NCBI RefSeq assembly: GCF_900099765.1
Contig: NZ_FNDX01000004.1
Coordinates: forward strand, 62,001-126,000
Reading direction: 5' to 3'
Source of the DNA: Paenibacillus typhae
GTDB taxonomy: Bacteria > Bacillota > Bacilli > Paenibacillales > Paenibacillaceae
Length of the DNA stretch: 64,000 nt
Notes under the pieces: generated by a model
The model's input: only the letters and a program-made list of their open reading frames with translations
Databases searched by the model: none
What the model was told of the DNA's origin: nothing
Made by a program: the position numbers and the translations under genes
Part shown: positions 1 to 8,020 of the stretch, in pieces
Position numbering within the stretch: position 1 is the stretch's first letter
Layout of the letters: every line of letters begins with the position of its first letter

Positions 1-277
1 GCTGTCCTGAATTCCCGCCCTTGCCGGCCGGATTATTGCTGCCTGAGTCAGCTTCCCCACCGCGCATGGCAGTCTGATTCAGGTCCACATCTGCTGAGCT
101 GTCGTACTTCATCGTCTCTTCTGCTGCAGGCGCCGCTTCCGTGGAAGCTTCACTGGCTGCCCCCATATTAGCCGCTGCATTATCACTTGCCGAATTGTTG
201 TCACCTGAACCGCAGCCCGCCAGTATCACCGCCAAAACCAATAAACCTGTCAAGTAATGCAGACCCCATTTGCGCAT
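1..277 (-). CDS. N-terminal part of a DUF4349-like lipoprotein (cut by window edge)
   Basis: The visible 92 residues begin with a basic start (MRKWG), a hydrophobic stretch and a lipobox LAGC, so this is an exported lipid-anchored protein. After the cysteine comes a long low-complexity linker rich in Ser, Ala, Asn, Gly and Glu. This N-terminus resembles DUF4349 lipoproteins of Paenibacillus, but the DUF4349 domain itself would lie beyond the window, so the family call is inference. The start at 277 was preferred over the ATG at 283 because GGAGG sits about 7 bases upstream of it. An ECF-type promoter candidate lies about 100 bases upstream (379-404). Confidence 0.6.
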   Translation of the reverse strand, partial: MRKWGLHYLTGLLVLAVILAGCGSGDNNSASDNAAANMGAASEASTEAAPAAEETMKYDSSADVDLNQTAMRGGEADSGSNNPAGKGGNSGQ

Positions 278-378
278 ACTCATTCCTCCAAAAGTGTAGT
301 GGATTTCCCGCTTCTTTTGTGCAATGCAACCAGCCGTTCATCTTCTGTCTGTTTTTCAGATGTTCCGCCTACCCATTT

Positions 379-404
379 GACGTTCCAAATGCTGGAAGGT
401 TGCA
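379..404 (-). promoter_or_regulatory. ECF sigma factor promoter candidate
   Basis: On the minus strand TGCAAC is followed after exactly 16 bases by CGTC. This is close to the TGAAAC-N16-CGTC/CGTA pattern of extracytoplasmic-function sigma factors (SigW/SigM/SigX class) of Bacilli. It points at the lipoprotein gene starting at 277. One base of the -35 deviates (C for A). Confidence 0.45.
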
Positions 405-479
405 GGAGAAATAGTAAAATAGCATCCTTTTTCTAAACCTGGATTCCATAATTAACAATTCAGTCATATATATGTATGT

Positions 480-510
480 AAAAAAGGACCACCCGACTGC
501 CGGATGATCC
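480..510 (-). terminator. rho-independent terminator without an assigned gene
   Basis: Read on the minus strand, a 10-bp stem (GGATCATCCG with CGGGTGGTCC, including two G-U pairs) with loop GCAGT is followed by six T. The C-A mismatches on the plus strand show that only the minus-strand RNA folds perfectly. Confidence 0.6.
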
Positions 511-697
511 GTTTGCGCAAATCCACTATTTTTGCTACAATTATTATGCCTATCGACTCTGAAAAGACAAGATACGCCAAATACCCTGTATTCATTAGAA
601 TAAGGGTAAGGTCTGTTCGGACAAGCTCCACCTTGCTGAACAGGGCGCTATTCGCACTAACAATATTGATAATCTACTATAAGGGGAGGTGACCCTC

Positions 698-850
698 ATG
701 GCAAAAGACGTTATGTGTGCCGTAAACTCCTGCACCTACTGGGCTGAAGAGAACAAATGTAACGCTGAATCGATCTTCGTTGCTTATCACAGCTCCAAGG
801 AGCCTAAGCATTCTGAAGAAACAGACTGCAAAACATTCGAAAGCAAATAA
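698..850 (+). CDS. DUF1540 domain-containing small protein
   Basis: This is a 50-residue protein with the DUF1540 cysteine pattern: Cys7, Cys12, Cys21 and Cys44, which suggests a small metal-binding or disulfide-bonded fold. It starts MAKDVMCAVNSCTYW and ends FESK. The start is fixed by GGGGAGGTG eight bases upstream. A clear terminator follows at 862-890, so it forms its own transcription unit. The molecular function of the family is not known; many members occur in spore formers. Confidence 0.85.
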   Translation: MAKDVMCAVNSCTYWAEENKCNAESIFVAYHSSKEPKHSEETDCKTFESK

Positions 851-861
851 GGAATACTATC

Positions 862-890
862 AGAAGGGACCCTCCACGGTTCCTTCTTTT
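862..890 (+). terminator. terminator of the DUF1540 gene
   Basis: AGAAGGGACC pairs with GGTTCCTTCT (one G-U pair) around a short loop and runs into TTTT, 11 bases after the stop codon. Confidence 0.8.
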
Positions 891-912
891 CTGTTTCTCA
901 TTTTATCAAGAA

Positions 913-927
913 TGATAATTATTATCA
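913..927. promoter_or_regulatory. Fur box
   Basis: TGATAATTATTATCA is a perfect 7-1-7 inverted repeat identical in form to the Bacillus Fur box. The extended 19-mer matches 16 of 19 positions of the classical GATAATGATAATCATTATC. It lies between the DUF1540 terminator and a short plus-strand ORF at 957 that has a GGAGG site. No recognised iron gene is adjacent. Confidence 0.65.
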
Positions 928-956
928 AGTATTTTTTTATGTGCGGAGGGTGAACG

Positions 957-1151
957 ATGATCAAGCAGATTGGCCGGGTGTTCAACTTACGCCACCACAG
1001 CTATTGTGGTGGCGTTAATTATGCGCAGACGCTAACGCTTCCTTCTAGACCCCGACTGCCTTCCTCACCTGCTCTGCCGCCTCTACCATATTGCGCAGAG
1101 CTGCAGCGGTTTCTTCCCAGCCTCTGGTTTTCAGGCCGCAGTCCGGATTGA
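957..1151 (+). CDS. doubtful small ORF downstream of the Fur box
   Basis: This 64-codon ORF begins 29 bases after the Fur box and has CGGAGGG at good spacing before its ATG. Its last 107 bases run antisense through the 3' end of metE, and its product (MIKQIGRVFNLRHHSYCGG...) resembles nothing known to me. It also spans the perfect inverted repeat at 989-1015. Either it is a remnant of an iron-regulated gene whose body was lost, or only the 5' signals are real. Confidence 0.2.
   Translation: MIKQIGRVFNLRHHSYCGGVNYAQTLTLPSRPRLPSSPALPPLPYCAELQRFLPSLWFSGRSPD
989..1015. repeat. perfect 11-bp inverted repeat downstream of metE
   Basis: ACGCCACCACA is followed by 5 bases and then TGTGGTGGCGT. It lies 30 bases beyond the metE stop codon, so it probably forms the 3' hairpin of the metE mRNA. 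Neither side has a strong T-run, so termination efficiency is uncertain. Confidence 0.6.
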
Positions 1152-3336
1152 TCCAGAACTGTCCGGCGTCAAGGACACGCAGGGCACGTTCGATACTGGC
1201 GGTCATCTCCCGCGTATCCGGTACCCGCGGACTGTGGATATCGTATACGCCAAGCCCGATACCCTTATCATATTCCTGCTCCTCAAAGCTGACAATCAGC
1301 TCGCCGTGGCTGCGTGAGGTTTCTATAGAGATGACATCTGCATCCATTGCCGAGATCGAATCAATCATATCGTTAAATTCGCTGTAGCACATATGGGTAT
1401 GGATTTGCGTTGTATCCTTGACCGGATTCGTAGCAATCCTGAAAGCCCGCACTGCCCAGTTCAAATAGTGCTCATGATCCTCCGCCTTCAGCGGCAGGCC
1501 TTCACGGATAGCCGGCTCATCCACCTGAATCATCTCGATTCCGGCAGCCTCCAGCGCTTCTACCTCCTGCCGCAGCGCGAGCGCGATCTGATTCGCCACT
1601 GCTTCACGGCTAAGATCATCCCGGACGAATGACCAGTTCAGGATCGTCACCGGTCCGGTCAGCATTCCTTTGACCGGCAGCCTGGTGAGCGACTGGGCAT
1701 AGACACTTTCCATGACGGTCATCGGCTCTACAAACGCAACGTCAGCATAGATAACCGGCGGCTTCACACAACGGGAGCCGTAGGACTGCACCCAGCCGCC
1801 TTTGGTGAACAGATAGCCGGCCAGCTTCTCGCCGAAAAATTCCACCATATCCGTCCGTTCAAACTCCCCGTGTACCAGCACATCCAGGCCAAGCTCCTCC
1901 TGGAAAGCAATGGCATCCTCGATCTGCTTGCGCACGAATGCGTCATAGCGCTCCTGGCTCCACACGCCCTTGCGCCATTTGAGGCGGGCCTGCCGGACCT
2001 CGGCTGTCTGCGGAAAGCTGCCGATCGTCGTTGTCGGCAGCAGCGGCAGCTGCCATTTGTCGCGCTGGACCTTCTGCCGCTCGGCGAACGGCAGGCTGCG
2101 GCTGTCCGGAAGCTGCTGCAGCCTGCGCACCTGCTCTGCCACATCTCCGCGGCCGCGCTCCGGCAGGGCGCGGAACAGGGACAAGGCTTCGCGGTTCTCT
2201 GCCAGCTCGGCGGCATAGCGGTCCTGACCGTCCGCTGCCGCTGCAGCAATCAGGCTCAGCTCCGCCAGCTTCTCGTCCGCAAAGGCGATGGCGTTCCTGA
2301 CCGTGCTCTTCAGCCGGTCCTCGCCCTGCACCGATACCGGCACGTGCAGCAGGCTGCAGGAAGGCTGCAGAATGAGCTGCCCGTCCGGCACGAAGGCCCG
2401 CAGCTCCCGGATCAGCTCCAGCTTGGCAGCGGCATCGCTGCGCCAGATGTTGCGCCCGTCAATGATGCCGGCACCGAGCCATTTGTCCGCGGGCCAGGCC
2501 AGCTGGCGGATGGATTCCAGATTCGCTCCGCCATCATGGACAAAATCCAGGCCAAGCCCGGCTACCGGAAGGTTCAGCAGCGCTTCCAGCGGCTCTGCAG
2601 CCTCAAAGTATGTCTGCAGCAGCAGCTTGAGCCCAGGCACCCTGGAGGCAATGGTCTCATAGATGCGCTCCAGAAGCGTGATATCTTCTGCACCCAGCCC
2701 GGTGACAACCGCTGGCTCGTCAATCTGCACCCAGGCTACGCCCTCCTGCTTCAGCTCCTGCAGCAGCTGGATGTAGACCGGCAGGAAGCGCTCAGCTACC
2801 GCTGCAAGATCTGCAGCCGGGAAGCCCTTGGACAGCTTCAGGAACGTGTAAAGGCCGAGCACAACCGGCTTGCCTTCTATTCCAGCCTGCTCTTTGGCGA
2901 ACCGGTAAGCAGCAAGGGGCTTATTGGCTGTCAGCACCGGAGTCTGTTCACCGATCTCCGGCACGATATAGTGGTAATTCGTATTGAACCATTTGGTCAT
3001 TTCGCAGGCTGTAGCTCCGGCGCTGCCGCGGGCCATCGCAAAATACAGCTCCAGGGAAATCTCTCCGCCGTCATACCCGTAGCGCGGCGGAACTACACCG
3101 AACATAGCAGCCGTATCAAGCACATGATCATAGAAGGTGAAGTCGCCGACCGGAATCAGTTCAATCCCTGCCTGCTGCTGTGTTTTCAGATGCTGAAGCT
3201 GAAGTCCCGACATGCCGGCCCGGAGCTGCTCCTCACTGATTTTACCGCTCCAGAAATCTTCAAGCAGCTTCTTCCACTCCCGGTTTCTGCCGATTCTCGG
3301 ATAACCGAGGCTGCTTGTTGTTATAGTGCTGGACAT
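1045..3336 (-). CDS. metE: cobalamin-independent methionine synthase MetE
   Basis: The 763-residue protein transfers the methyl group of 5-methyltetrahydropteroyl-triglutamate to homocysteine, the last step of methionine synthesis, in the cytosol. The N-terminal half starts with the family sequence LGYPRIGRNREWKK. The catalytic C-terminal barrel carries TTTIGSFPQT, the zinc ligands in HTHMCYSEF (His and Cys) and the final Cys in NPDCGLKTRGW. The length is typical. The start is supported by AGGAGTGAG upstream. I saw no S-box, T-box or cobalamin riboswitch in the 5' region, although metE is often controlled by one of these in Firmicutes. Confidence 0.97.
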   Translation of the reverse strand: MSSTITTSSLGYPRIGRNREWKKLLEDFWSGKISEEQLRAGMSGLQLQHLKTQQQAGIELIPVGDFTFYDHVLDTAAMFGVVPPRYGYDGGEISLELYFAMARGSAGATACEMTKWFNTNYHYIVPEIGEQTPVLTANKPLAAYRFAKEQAGIEGKPVVLGLYTFLKLSKGFPAADLAAVAERFLPVYIQLLQELKQEGVAWVQIDEPAVVTGLGAEDITLLERIYETIASRVPGLKLLLQTYFEAAEPLEALLNLPVAGLGLDFVHDGGANLESIRQLAWPADKWLGAGIIDGRNIWRSDAAAKLELIRELRAFVPDGQLILQPSCSLLHVPVSVQGEDRLKSTVRNAIAFADEKLAELSLIAAAAADGQDRYAAELAENREALSLFRALPERGRGDVAEQVRRLQQLPDSRSLPFAERQKVQRDKWQLPLLPTTTIGSFPQTAEVRQARLKWRKGVWSQERYDAFVRKQIEDAIAFQEELGLDVLVHGEFERTDMVEFFGEKLAGYLFTKGGWVQSYGSRCVKPPVIYADVAFVEPMTVMESVYAQSLTRLPVKGMLTGPVTILNWSFVRDDLSREAVANQIALALRQEVEALEAAGIEMIQVDEPAIREGLPLKAEDHEHYLNWAVRAFRIATNPVKDTTQIHTHMCYSEFNDMIDSISAMDADVISIETSRSHGELIVSFEEQEYDKGIGLGVYDIHSPRVPDTREMTASIERALRVLDAGQFWINPDCGLKTRGWEETAAALRNMVEAAEQVRKAVGV

Positions 3337-3377
3337 AATGACTCACTCCTAGTTCACATAATTGTATTTATCACGTT

Positions 3378-3407
3378 GTTATACGATGCCGGATTTTAAT
3401 AACGCAA
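3378..3407 (-). promoter_or_regulatory. probable SigA promoter of metE
   Basis: Minus strand: TTGCGT, 18 bases, TATAAC, about 40 bases before the metE start codon. The -35 and spacing are not perfect. Confidence 0.4.
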
Positions 3408-3633
3408 GCGCTGCCCGTCTCTCCTAGCCTTCGCCGCTGCCGTGCACCTGATCTGCTGCAATCATACTAACCGCAGGGATGAGTCCGCAATAGCTTTGCC
3501 GTTTCCCGGTTATACACATTCTCTATAGCTGACGCCGCATAAACCTTCCGGAAAAGCTCCATTCCTTCTTTTTTATCTTCCACTTTTATCCTTCTCAGCA
3601 GAGAGATACCGGAAAACTGCCGGAAAACCGCAT

Positions 3634-3674
3634 AAAAACGGCGGCCCCTTCCCTTCCCGGGAGGAGCCGCCGTT
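3634..3674 (-). terminator. terminator of the bceAB-dedA-uppP unit
   Basis: A strong G+C-rich stem (AACGGCGGC with GCCGCCGTT plus inner pairs) is followed by TTTTT on the minus strand, 50 bases after the uppP stop. It marks the 3' end of the unit. Confidence 0.85.
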
Positions 3675-3724
3675 TGCGGCAGCCTGCTATAAATTAGGTT
3701 TATGGAAGCCGTCTATCGGACCGC

Positions 3725-4585
3725 CTAAAACCAGACGAGATAGACTACGGCAGCCAGGACAATCCGGTAGATTGCGAACGGCAGCAGCTTGATCCGGTTG
3801 ATCAGCTTCAGGAAGAAGCGCATCGACAGCAGTGCGAACAAAAAGGCGCTGATGAAGCCGGCGATGAAGAACGGCAGCGCGTCGAGTGTAAAGTACTGCC
3901 AGTTCTTGATGAGCGAGATCAGACTGGCACCGGCCATAATCGGCACTGCCATAATAAAGGTAAAGTCCGCGGCAGCCCGGTGGCTCATTCCGAGCAGCAC
4001 GCCTCCGGAAATGGTCGAGCCGGAGCGGGAAAAGCCCGGCCAGAGCGAGGCACACTGAATCAGGCCGACCGACAGCGCCTGACGGTATGTAATTTGGTCG
4101 ACCGTTTCTGTTTTTGGTTTTTTGGGCGCAAAGCGGTCTGCAATGATCATAAAGATGGCTCCGACGACCAGACCGATCAGTACCGTTGAGGTTGAAAAGA
4201 GATGTTCATCAATGTAATCCTCAAACAGCAGGCCGAAAACGCCTGCCGGAATCAGGCCGACAAGGACCTGGCCCAGCTTCAGGCGGCCTTCTGTCTCCAC
4301 CTGCGGCACACCGTCCGGCACGGCAGTCATTTCTTTACGGCTGAACCGCTTGAGTCCCAGCAGATCAATAAACCGTTTGTAGAAAATAATGACCACCGCG
4401 AGGATCGATCCCAGCTGGATTACAACCTTAAACGTGTTGGCTGTATATTTTCCCAGAAACTCCTGGGATTTCAGCCACATGTCATCCACAATGATCATAT
4501 GGCCCGTGGAGGAAACCGGAGCAAATTCAGTCAAGCCTTCAACGATACCGAGAATAATTGCTTTCATAATGGTTAGCAGCTCCAT
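3725..4585 (-). CDS. uppP: undecaprenyl-diphosphatase UppP (BacA family)
   Basis: This 286-residue membrane enzyme dephosphorylates undecaprenyl diphosphate to the monophosphate, recycling the lipid carrier of cell-wall synthesis. Raised activity gives bacitracin resistance. The first BacA motif is EGLTEFAPVSSTGH near residue 16, with the two glutamates and the SSTGH loop. The second is GFSRSGSTI near residue 185 with the active-site Arg. Several hydrophobic helices follow. AAGGAGG precedes the start. It is the last gene of the unit bceA-bceB-dedA-uppP; only 67 bases without a T-run terminator separate it from dedA. Confidence 0.95.
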   Translation of the reverse strand: MELLTIMKAIILGIVEGLTEFAPVSSTGHMIIVDDMWLKSQEFLGKYTANTFKVVIQLGSILAVVIIFYKRFIDLLGLKRFSRKEMTAVPDGVPQVETEGRLKLGQVLVGLIPAGVFGLLFEDYIDEHLFSTSTVLIGLVVGAIFMIIADRFAPKKPKTETVDQITYRQALSVGLIQCASLWPGFSRSGSTISGGVLLGMSHRAAADFTFIMAVPIMAGASLISLIKNWQYFTLDALPFFIAGFISAFLFALLSMRFFLKLINRIKLLPFAIYRIVLAAVVYLVWF

Positions 4586-4652
4586 GTTTTTCCTCCTTAT
4601 GATTGTCTCTGCCTGCGCAGAGTTAATAAACTTCTGTTATCCAGCCTCCAGC

Positions 4653-5276
4653 TTAGCTGCGGGCTTTGCCCGCCGCCTGTCTTCTGCGGAAGAACAGCAC
4701 GCCCAGGACAAGAATCCCGGCTGCAAGCACGACGTAGACAACGTTCGAATAAGCATCCATATAATGGGCGATGTCTTCCCATGACTCACCGAGAGCCGCA
4801 CCAAGCAGAATGAGCAGCGTATTCCAGCCCAGCGTACCAATGGTAGTGAACAGCATGAACTGGCCGAACTTCATTCCCGACATCCCGGCAGGGATGGAGA
4901 TCAGGCTGCGCACCAGCGGAATCATCCGGCAGAACAGAACCGTCCAGTAGCCGTATTTGTCAAACCAGGCATCCGCCCGGCGGATATCCTTGGCGCTGAT
5001 CCGCAGCCAGCCGCCCCAGCGCTCGACAATCTTCTCCAGCCTGCTTACATCGAGCAGCCGTCCGATCCAGTACAGCACGACCGCTCCGAGCAGGGAGCCG
5101 ACCGTAGCGGCAATCAGCACACCGGGAATGGTCATATCCGAGGTTGTCGTCATAAATCCGCCGAACGGCAGGATGATTTCCGAAGGGATCGGCGGAAAAA
5201 TGTTCTCGAAGGCCAGCATCAGCATAATGCCGAGATAACCGAACTGCTCCATAAAGTCAGTAATCCAGGTTTTCAT
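4653..5276 (-). CDS. DedA family membrane protein
   Basis: This 207-residue polytopic protein has the DedA (SNARE-associated PF09335) hallmarks: ENIFPPIPSE near residue 23, a GSLLGAVVLYWIGR helix, and FCRMIPLVRSLISIPAG with the conserved arginines. Some DedA proteins (UptA of Bacilli) carry undecaprenyl phosphate across the membrane. Position between BceAB-type genes and uppP fits such a role, which remains inference. The start at 5276 (MKTWITDF) is chosen because GCGGAGG lies 8 bases upstream; an ATG at 5297 has no such site. It follows the permease by 22 bases. Confidence 0.9.
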   Translation of the reverse strand: MKTWITDFMEQFGYLGIMLMLAFENIFPPIPSEIILPFGGFMTTTSDMTIPGVLIAATVGSLLGAVVLYWIGRLLDVSRLEKIVERWGGWLRISAKDIRRADAWFDKYGYWTVLFCRMIPLVRSLISIPAGMSGMKFGQFMLFTTIGTLGWNTLLILLGAALGESWEDIAHYMDAYSNVVYVVLAAGILVLGVLFFRRRQAAGKARS

Positions 5277-5298
5277 TGTAAAGTCCTCCGCATTCAAG

Positions 5299-7242
5299 TC
5301 AATTTTTTTTGAGGTTACGCAGATAACGGCCGCGGATCAGGAAGAAATACAGACCCTGCGCCGCCAGATAACCGGCCAGCACCGCTCCGGTCTCCACAGC
5401 AATGGACAGGTAAAACAGCCGCTGCAGGGCGATAAATGCAAACAGGCTGTGCAATATGGCCATTCCAACCGGGATAAAAAACATCAGTGCCAGCTGCAGC
5501 GTAACGGTACGATCCAGCTCCTGGTCGGTCAGCCCCATTTTTGACAAGGTGGAATACTGTTGCCGGTCATGATCCAGATCCGTATACAGCCTGAAATATA
5601 AGAAGCTGCCTGCGGCGATGAAGAAGACGGTCCCTACCAGCAGGGAAGCGAACAGCATCGTGCTGTAAAGAATTTTCTGGATTTCAAACAGTGTGCCGCT
5701 GACTACTACCGCATAGGGGGCATCGCTCTCATAGGCCACCTTCCCCTTGTCACTAAGGGACCTTGCAATACCTGAGGTTTGCGGAAAATCATCTACATAG
5801 AAGCCTGTATAACGGTCTGTGTGCACAGGAGTAATGGCCTGGAACAGACTGTCACTGATCACAATCCCGCTAAAATCCCCGCCGTCCCTGCCATCCAGCT
5901 CAGGCAGCAGATATTCGGCAATCGGGACATGGCCGGTATAGCCGGCTTCAACAATCTCCATTCCCTGCTCCAGGGTATATACCGCCTTGACCCGGCTGGA
6001 GGTTAGGCTGCGGTCACGCTGCGAGCCGATCATCACCAGCCCTTCGCTGCCCTGCAGCGGCTGTTCGACGGAGACGAATCCCGCCTTTTCCAAAGCCTGC
6101 ATGTAGTCGCTGTAAGATATAAGAGGCAGCTGGCGCGTCAGGTCAGGCCCGGTCTGGGAAGCTACCTCCGCATATTTTACCGGGAGCGTTAAGGTTTCAT
6201 AAGGTAATCCGAGGCGCTCCAGCTCGCTGCGGATCCCCTGCAGATCATGCTCTGCCCTGTCTCCATCCTGATTAGCCTTGGCCACATAGCCTACAGCCGC
6301 CGGATAATCCAGCTTCAGCTCTCTGGACAGGGTATGAATCGAAGCAAACACGCCGACAGAGGTAAAGGATACCGCCGACACAATCGTCACCATAAAAAAC
6401 ATGCGCCCGTTGGCCTTCCAGCGGTAAGACAGTCCCGATAGCATAATCAGATTCGTCTTGTGCCAGTAGAACCGGCGTATGCTGCGCAGCACACCCGCGA
6501 TATACAGGCTCAGCTGTGTATAAAACAGATAGGTTCCGATAACCGTAATGGCAACCACCGGGAACATGACCCGCTCCACCGAGGAGGCCGAGGCTGAGGC
6601 CGCAAGGGCGTATCCGCCGAGCAGCAGCAGGGCAGAGACGGCAGCCCACAGAAGGGACACCCGCGGTGCCTGTTCCTTCCTGCGTCCCCCTTGAAACAGG
6701 CCGCGAGGAGAATCCTGACCGATCAGCACGAAGGTCCCGAGAGAGATCAGGACGAACAGCAGGGCGAAGCTGCTGATTGTCAGCACAGGCGCCTGCCAGG
6801 AGAAATAAAACTCCAGCGGACCTATCCCGAGAAAACCTGCCCCGATCATCAGAAACAGCTTGCCCAGCAGAATGCCAAGCAGGGTGCCGCTCAGGATGGC
6901 CGACCCGCCGATCATCATATTTTCCAGAAACACCATTTTGTTGAGCTGGCCCTTGGTCATTCCGTGCATGAGCAGGATACCGAACTCCAGCTTGCGTGAT
7001 TGCAGAAAGGAGTCTACGGACACCAGAACGAACAGTGAGGAAAAAACAAAGATGATCCCCTCCGCCGCCAGCATCGTATTGGCCGCGGTGCTTAGAATCA
7101 AGTCCTTTTTAATGGCCGGATGAAAAACAAACAGCGCACAGAGGAAAAAAACCATCACCGAAAAGGAGCTGCAGACGAAATAGGCGGCATATTTGCGTTT
7201 GTTGCGTGTAACATTCCTATAGGCGAACTGGCGAAAGGTCAT
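5299..7242 (-). CDS. BceB-type ABC transporter permease
   Basis: The 647-residue permease begins MTFRQFAYRNVTRNKRKY, as in peptide-antibiotic resistance permeases (BceB/YtsD/VraG). It has FtsX-like helices in the N-terminal third, a large extracellular domain of about 200 residues in the middle (near residues 310-510), and more helices to the C-terminus. The family protects against bacitracin and lantibiotics by freeing lipid II-cycle intermediates, and signals transport activity to a BceS kinase. The start at 7242 is set by GGGAGGAG; longer frames only overlap the ATPase gene. The gene overlaps the end of the ATPase by 26 bases, typical of this pair. Confidence 0.92.
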   Translation of the reverse strand: MTFRQFAYRNVTRNKRKYAAYFVCSSFSVMVFFLCALFVFHPAIKKDLILSTAANTMLAAEGIIFVFSSLFVLVSVDSFLQSRKLEFGILLMHGMTKGQLNKMVFLENMMIGGSAILSGTLLGILLGKLFLMIGAGFLGIGPLEFYFSWQAPVLTISSFALLFVLISLGTFVLIGQDSPRGLFQGGRRKEQAPRVSLLWAAVSALLLLGGYALAASASASSVERVMFPVVAITVIGTYLFYTQLSLYIAGVLRSIRRFYWHKTNLIMLSGLSYRWKANGRMFFMVTIVSAVSFTSVGVFASIHTLSRELKLDYPAAVGYVAKANQDGDRAEHDLQGIRSELERLGLPYETLTLPVKYAEVASQTGPDLTRQLPLISYSDYMQALEKAGFVSVEQPLQGSEGLVMIGSQRDRSLTSSRVKAVYTLEQGMEIVEAGYTGHVPIAEYLLPELDGRDGGDFSGIVISDSLFQAITPVHTDRYTGFYVDDFPQTSGIARSLSDKGKVAYESDAPYAVVVSGTLFEIQKILYSTMLFASLLVGTVFFIAAGSFLYFRLYTDLDHDRQQYSTLSKMGLTDQELDRTVTLQLALMFFIPVGMAILHSLFAFIALQRLFYLSIAVETGAVLAGYLAAQGLYFFLIRGRYLRNLKKN

Positions 7243-7987
7243 GGGAAGCTCCTCCCAGCAGCGACAGCATGTCGATAATATTTTGGAAAAAAGCCGCCCT
7301 GCTGCTTCCCCGGTACATCTCGTTGTAGAAACGCCCGTCTTTGATAAAGATGACGCGGTGGCAGAAGCTTGCCGCCACAGCATCATGGGTAACCATCAGC
7401 ACGGTAGCCCCCTCGGCCTCGTTCACCTCAGCCAGCAGCCCCATGACTTCCCCGGCCGTTTTGGAATCGAGGCTCCCTGTAGGTTCATCCGCCAGAATCA
7501 GTGCCGGGCGGTGAATCATCGCCCGGGCAATCGCCACCCGCTGCATCTGGCCGCCGGAAATCTCGTAGGTGCGCTTGCCTAGCAGCTGCACAATTTCCAG
7601 CCTCGCCGCCACTTCCTGCAGCCGGCGTTCCATTTCTGCCACCGGTATACCGGCCAGAGTGAGCGGAAGCACGATGTTCTCCTCTACAGTGAGCGTATCG
7701 AGCAGATTGAACTGCTGGAAGACAAAGCCCAGCTCCTTGCGCCGGAACAGCGCCTTCTCCTTGCGGCCCAGCGTGTTCGGATCGCGGCCTCCGATCATCA
7801 CTTCACCCGAGGTAGGCTCATCAATGGTGGCAATAACGTTGAGCAGCGTCGTTTTACCGCTGCCGGAAGGGCCCATAATGCCGACGAATTCCCCCTTCTC
7901 TACAGCAAAGCGGATGTGGTTCAGCGCGTGGATCGACACCTTGCCCTCGTATATTTTGGATAGATTGTGTACGTCTAACAGGGGCAA
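7217..7987 (-). CDS. BceA-type ABC transporter ATPase
   Basis: The 256-residue ATPase has Walker A GPSGSGKT, Q-loop FVFQQFNLL, signature ISGGQMQR, Walker B LILADEP and H-loop MVTHD. It belongs to the LolD/MacB/BceA group. I place the start at a TTG (7987) that has AGAAGGAG nine bases upstream and gives the usual length. An in-frame ATG at 8047 would add 20 unconserved residues and lies upstream of the predicted -10. With the permease it forms a peptide-antibiotic detoxification transporter. It is preceded by a BceR-type box. Confidence 0.92.
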   Translation of the reverse strand: MPLLDVHNLSKIYEGKVSIHALNHIRFAVEKGEFVGIMGPSGSGKTTLLNVIATIDEPTSGEVMIGGRDPNTLGRKEKALFRRKELGFVFQQFNLLDTLTVEENIVLPLTLAGIPVAEMERRLQEVAARLEIVQLLGKRTYEISGGQMQRVAIARAMIHRPALILADEPTGSLDSKTAGEVMGLLAEVNEAEGATVLMVTHDAVAASFCHRVIFIKDGRFYNEMYRGSSRAAFFQNIIDMLSLLGGASHDLSPVRL

Positions 7988-8020
7988 GTGCTTCCGCTCC
8001 TTCTGTCTTAGATTGCTTTT

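Larger units (their letters stand above)
278..697. other. intergenic region with promoter, terminator and hairpin
   Basis: This 420-base gap holds the ECF-type promoter candidate (379-404), a minus-strand terminator (480-510) and an imperfect hairpin (613-643: CTGTTC and CAAG pairing with CTTG and GAACAG). The terminator has no obvious minus-strand gene to end. A 42-codon minus-strand ORF runs into it but lacks a ribosome binding site. A 62-codon plus-strand ORF from 504 also lacks one. Confidence 0.5.
3337..3724 (-). other. region upstream of metE
   Basis: On the minus strand this 388-base gap holds the uppP terminator (3634-3674) and then a stretch that leads to metE. A SigA-like promoter can be read at 3378-3407 (TTGCGT, 18-base spacer, TATAAC). 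An open minus-strand frame runs to a stop near 3470 and contains an in-frame ATG giving 32 codons (MELFRKVYAASAIENVYN...). It has AAGAAGGA directly before that ATG, too close for a normal site. No riboswitch consensus was recognised. Confidence 0.4.

Noticed and set aside
504..692. 62-codon plus-strand ORF before the DUF1540 gene
   Set aside because: It has no ribosome binding site, begins inside the antisense of a terminator and gives no recognisable product.
1870..3399. 509-codon plus-strand ORF opposite metE
   Set aside because: It is an antisense shadow of the G+C-rich metE gene; metE itself is a full, well conserved family member.
3337..3600. SAM, T-box or cobalamin riboswitch expected before metE
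   Set aside because: No S-box, T-box AGGGTGG or B12-box sequence could be found on the minus strand.
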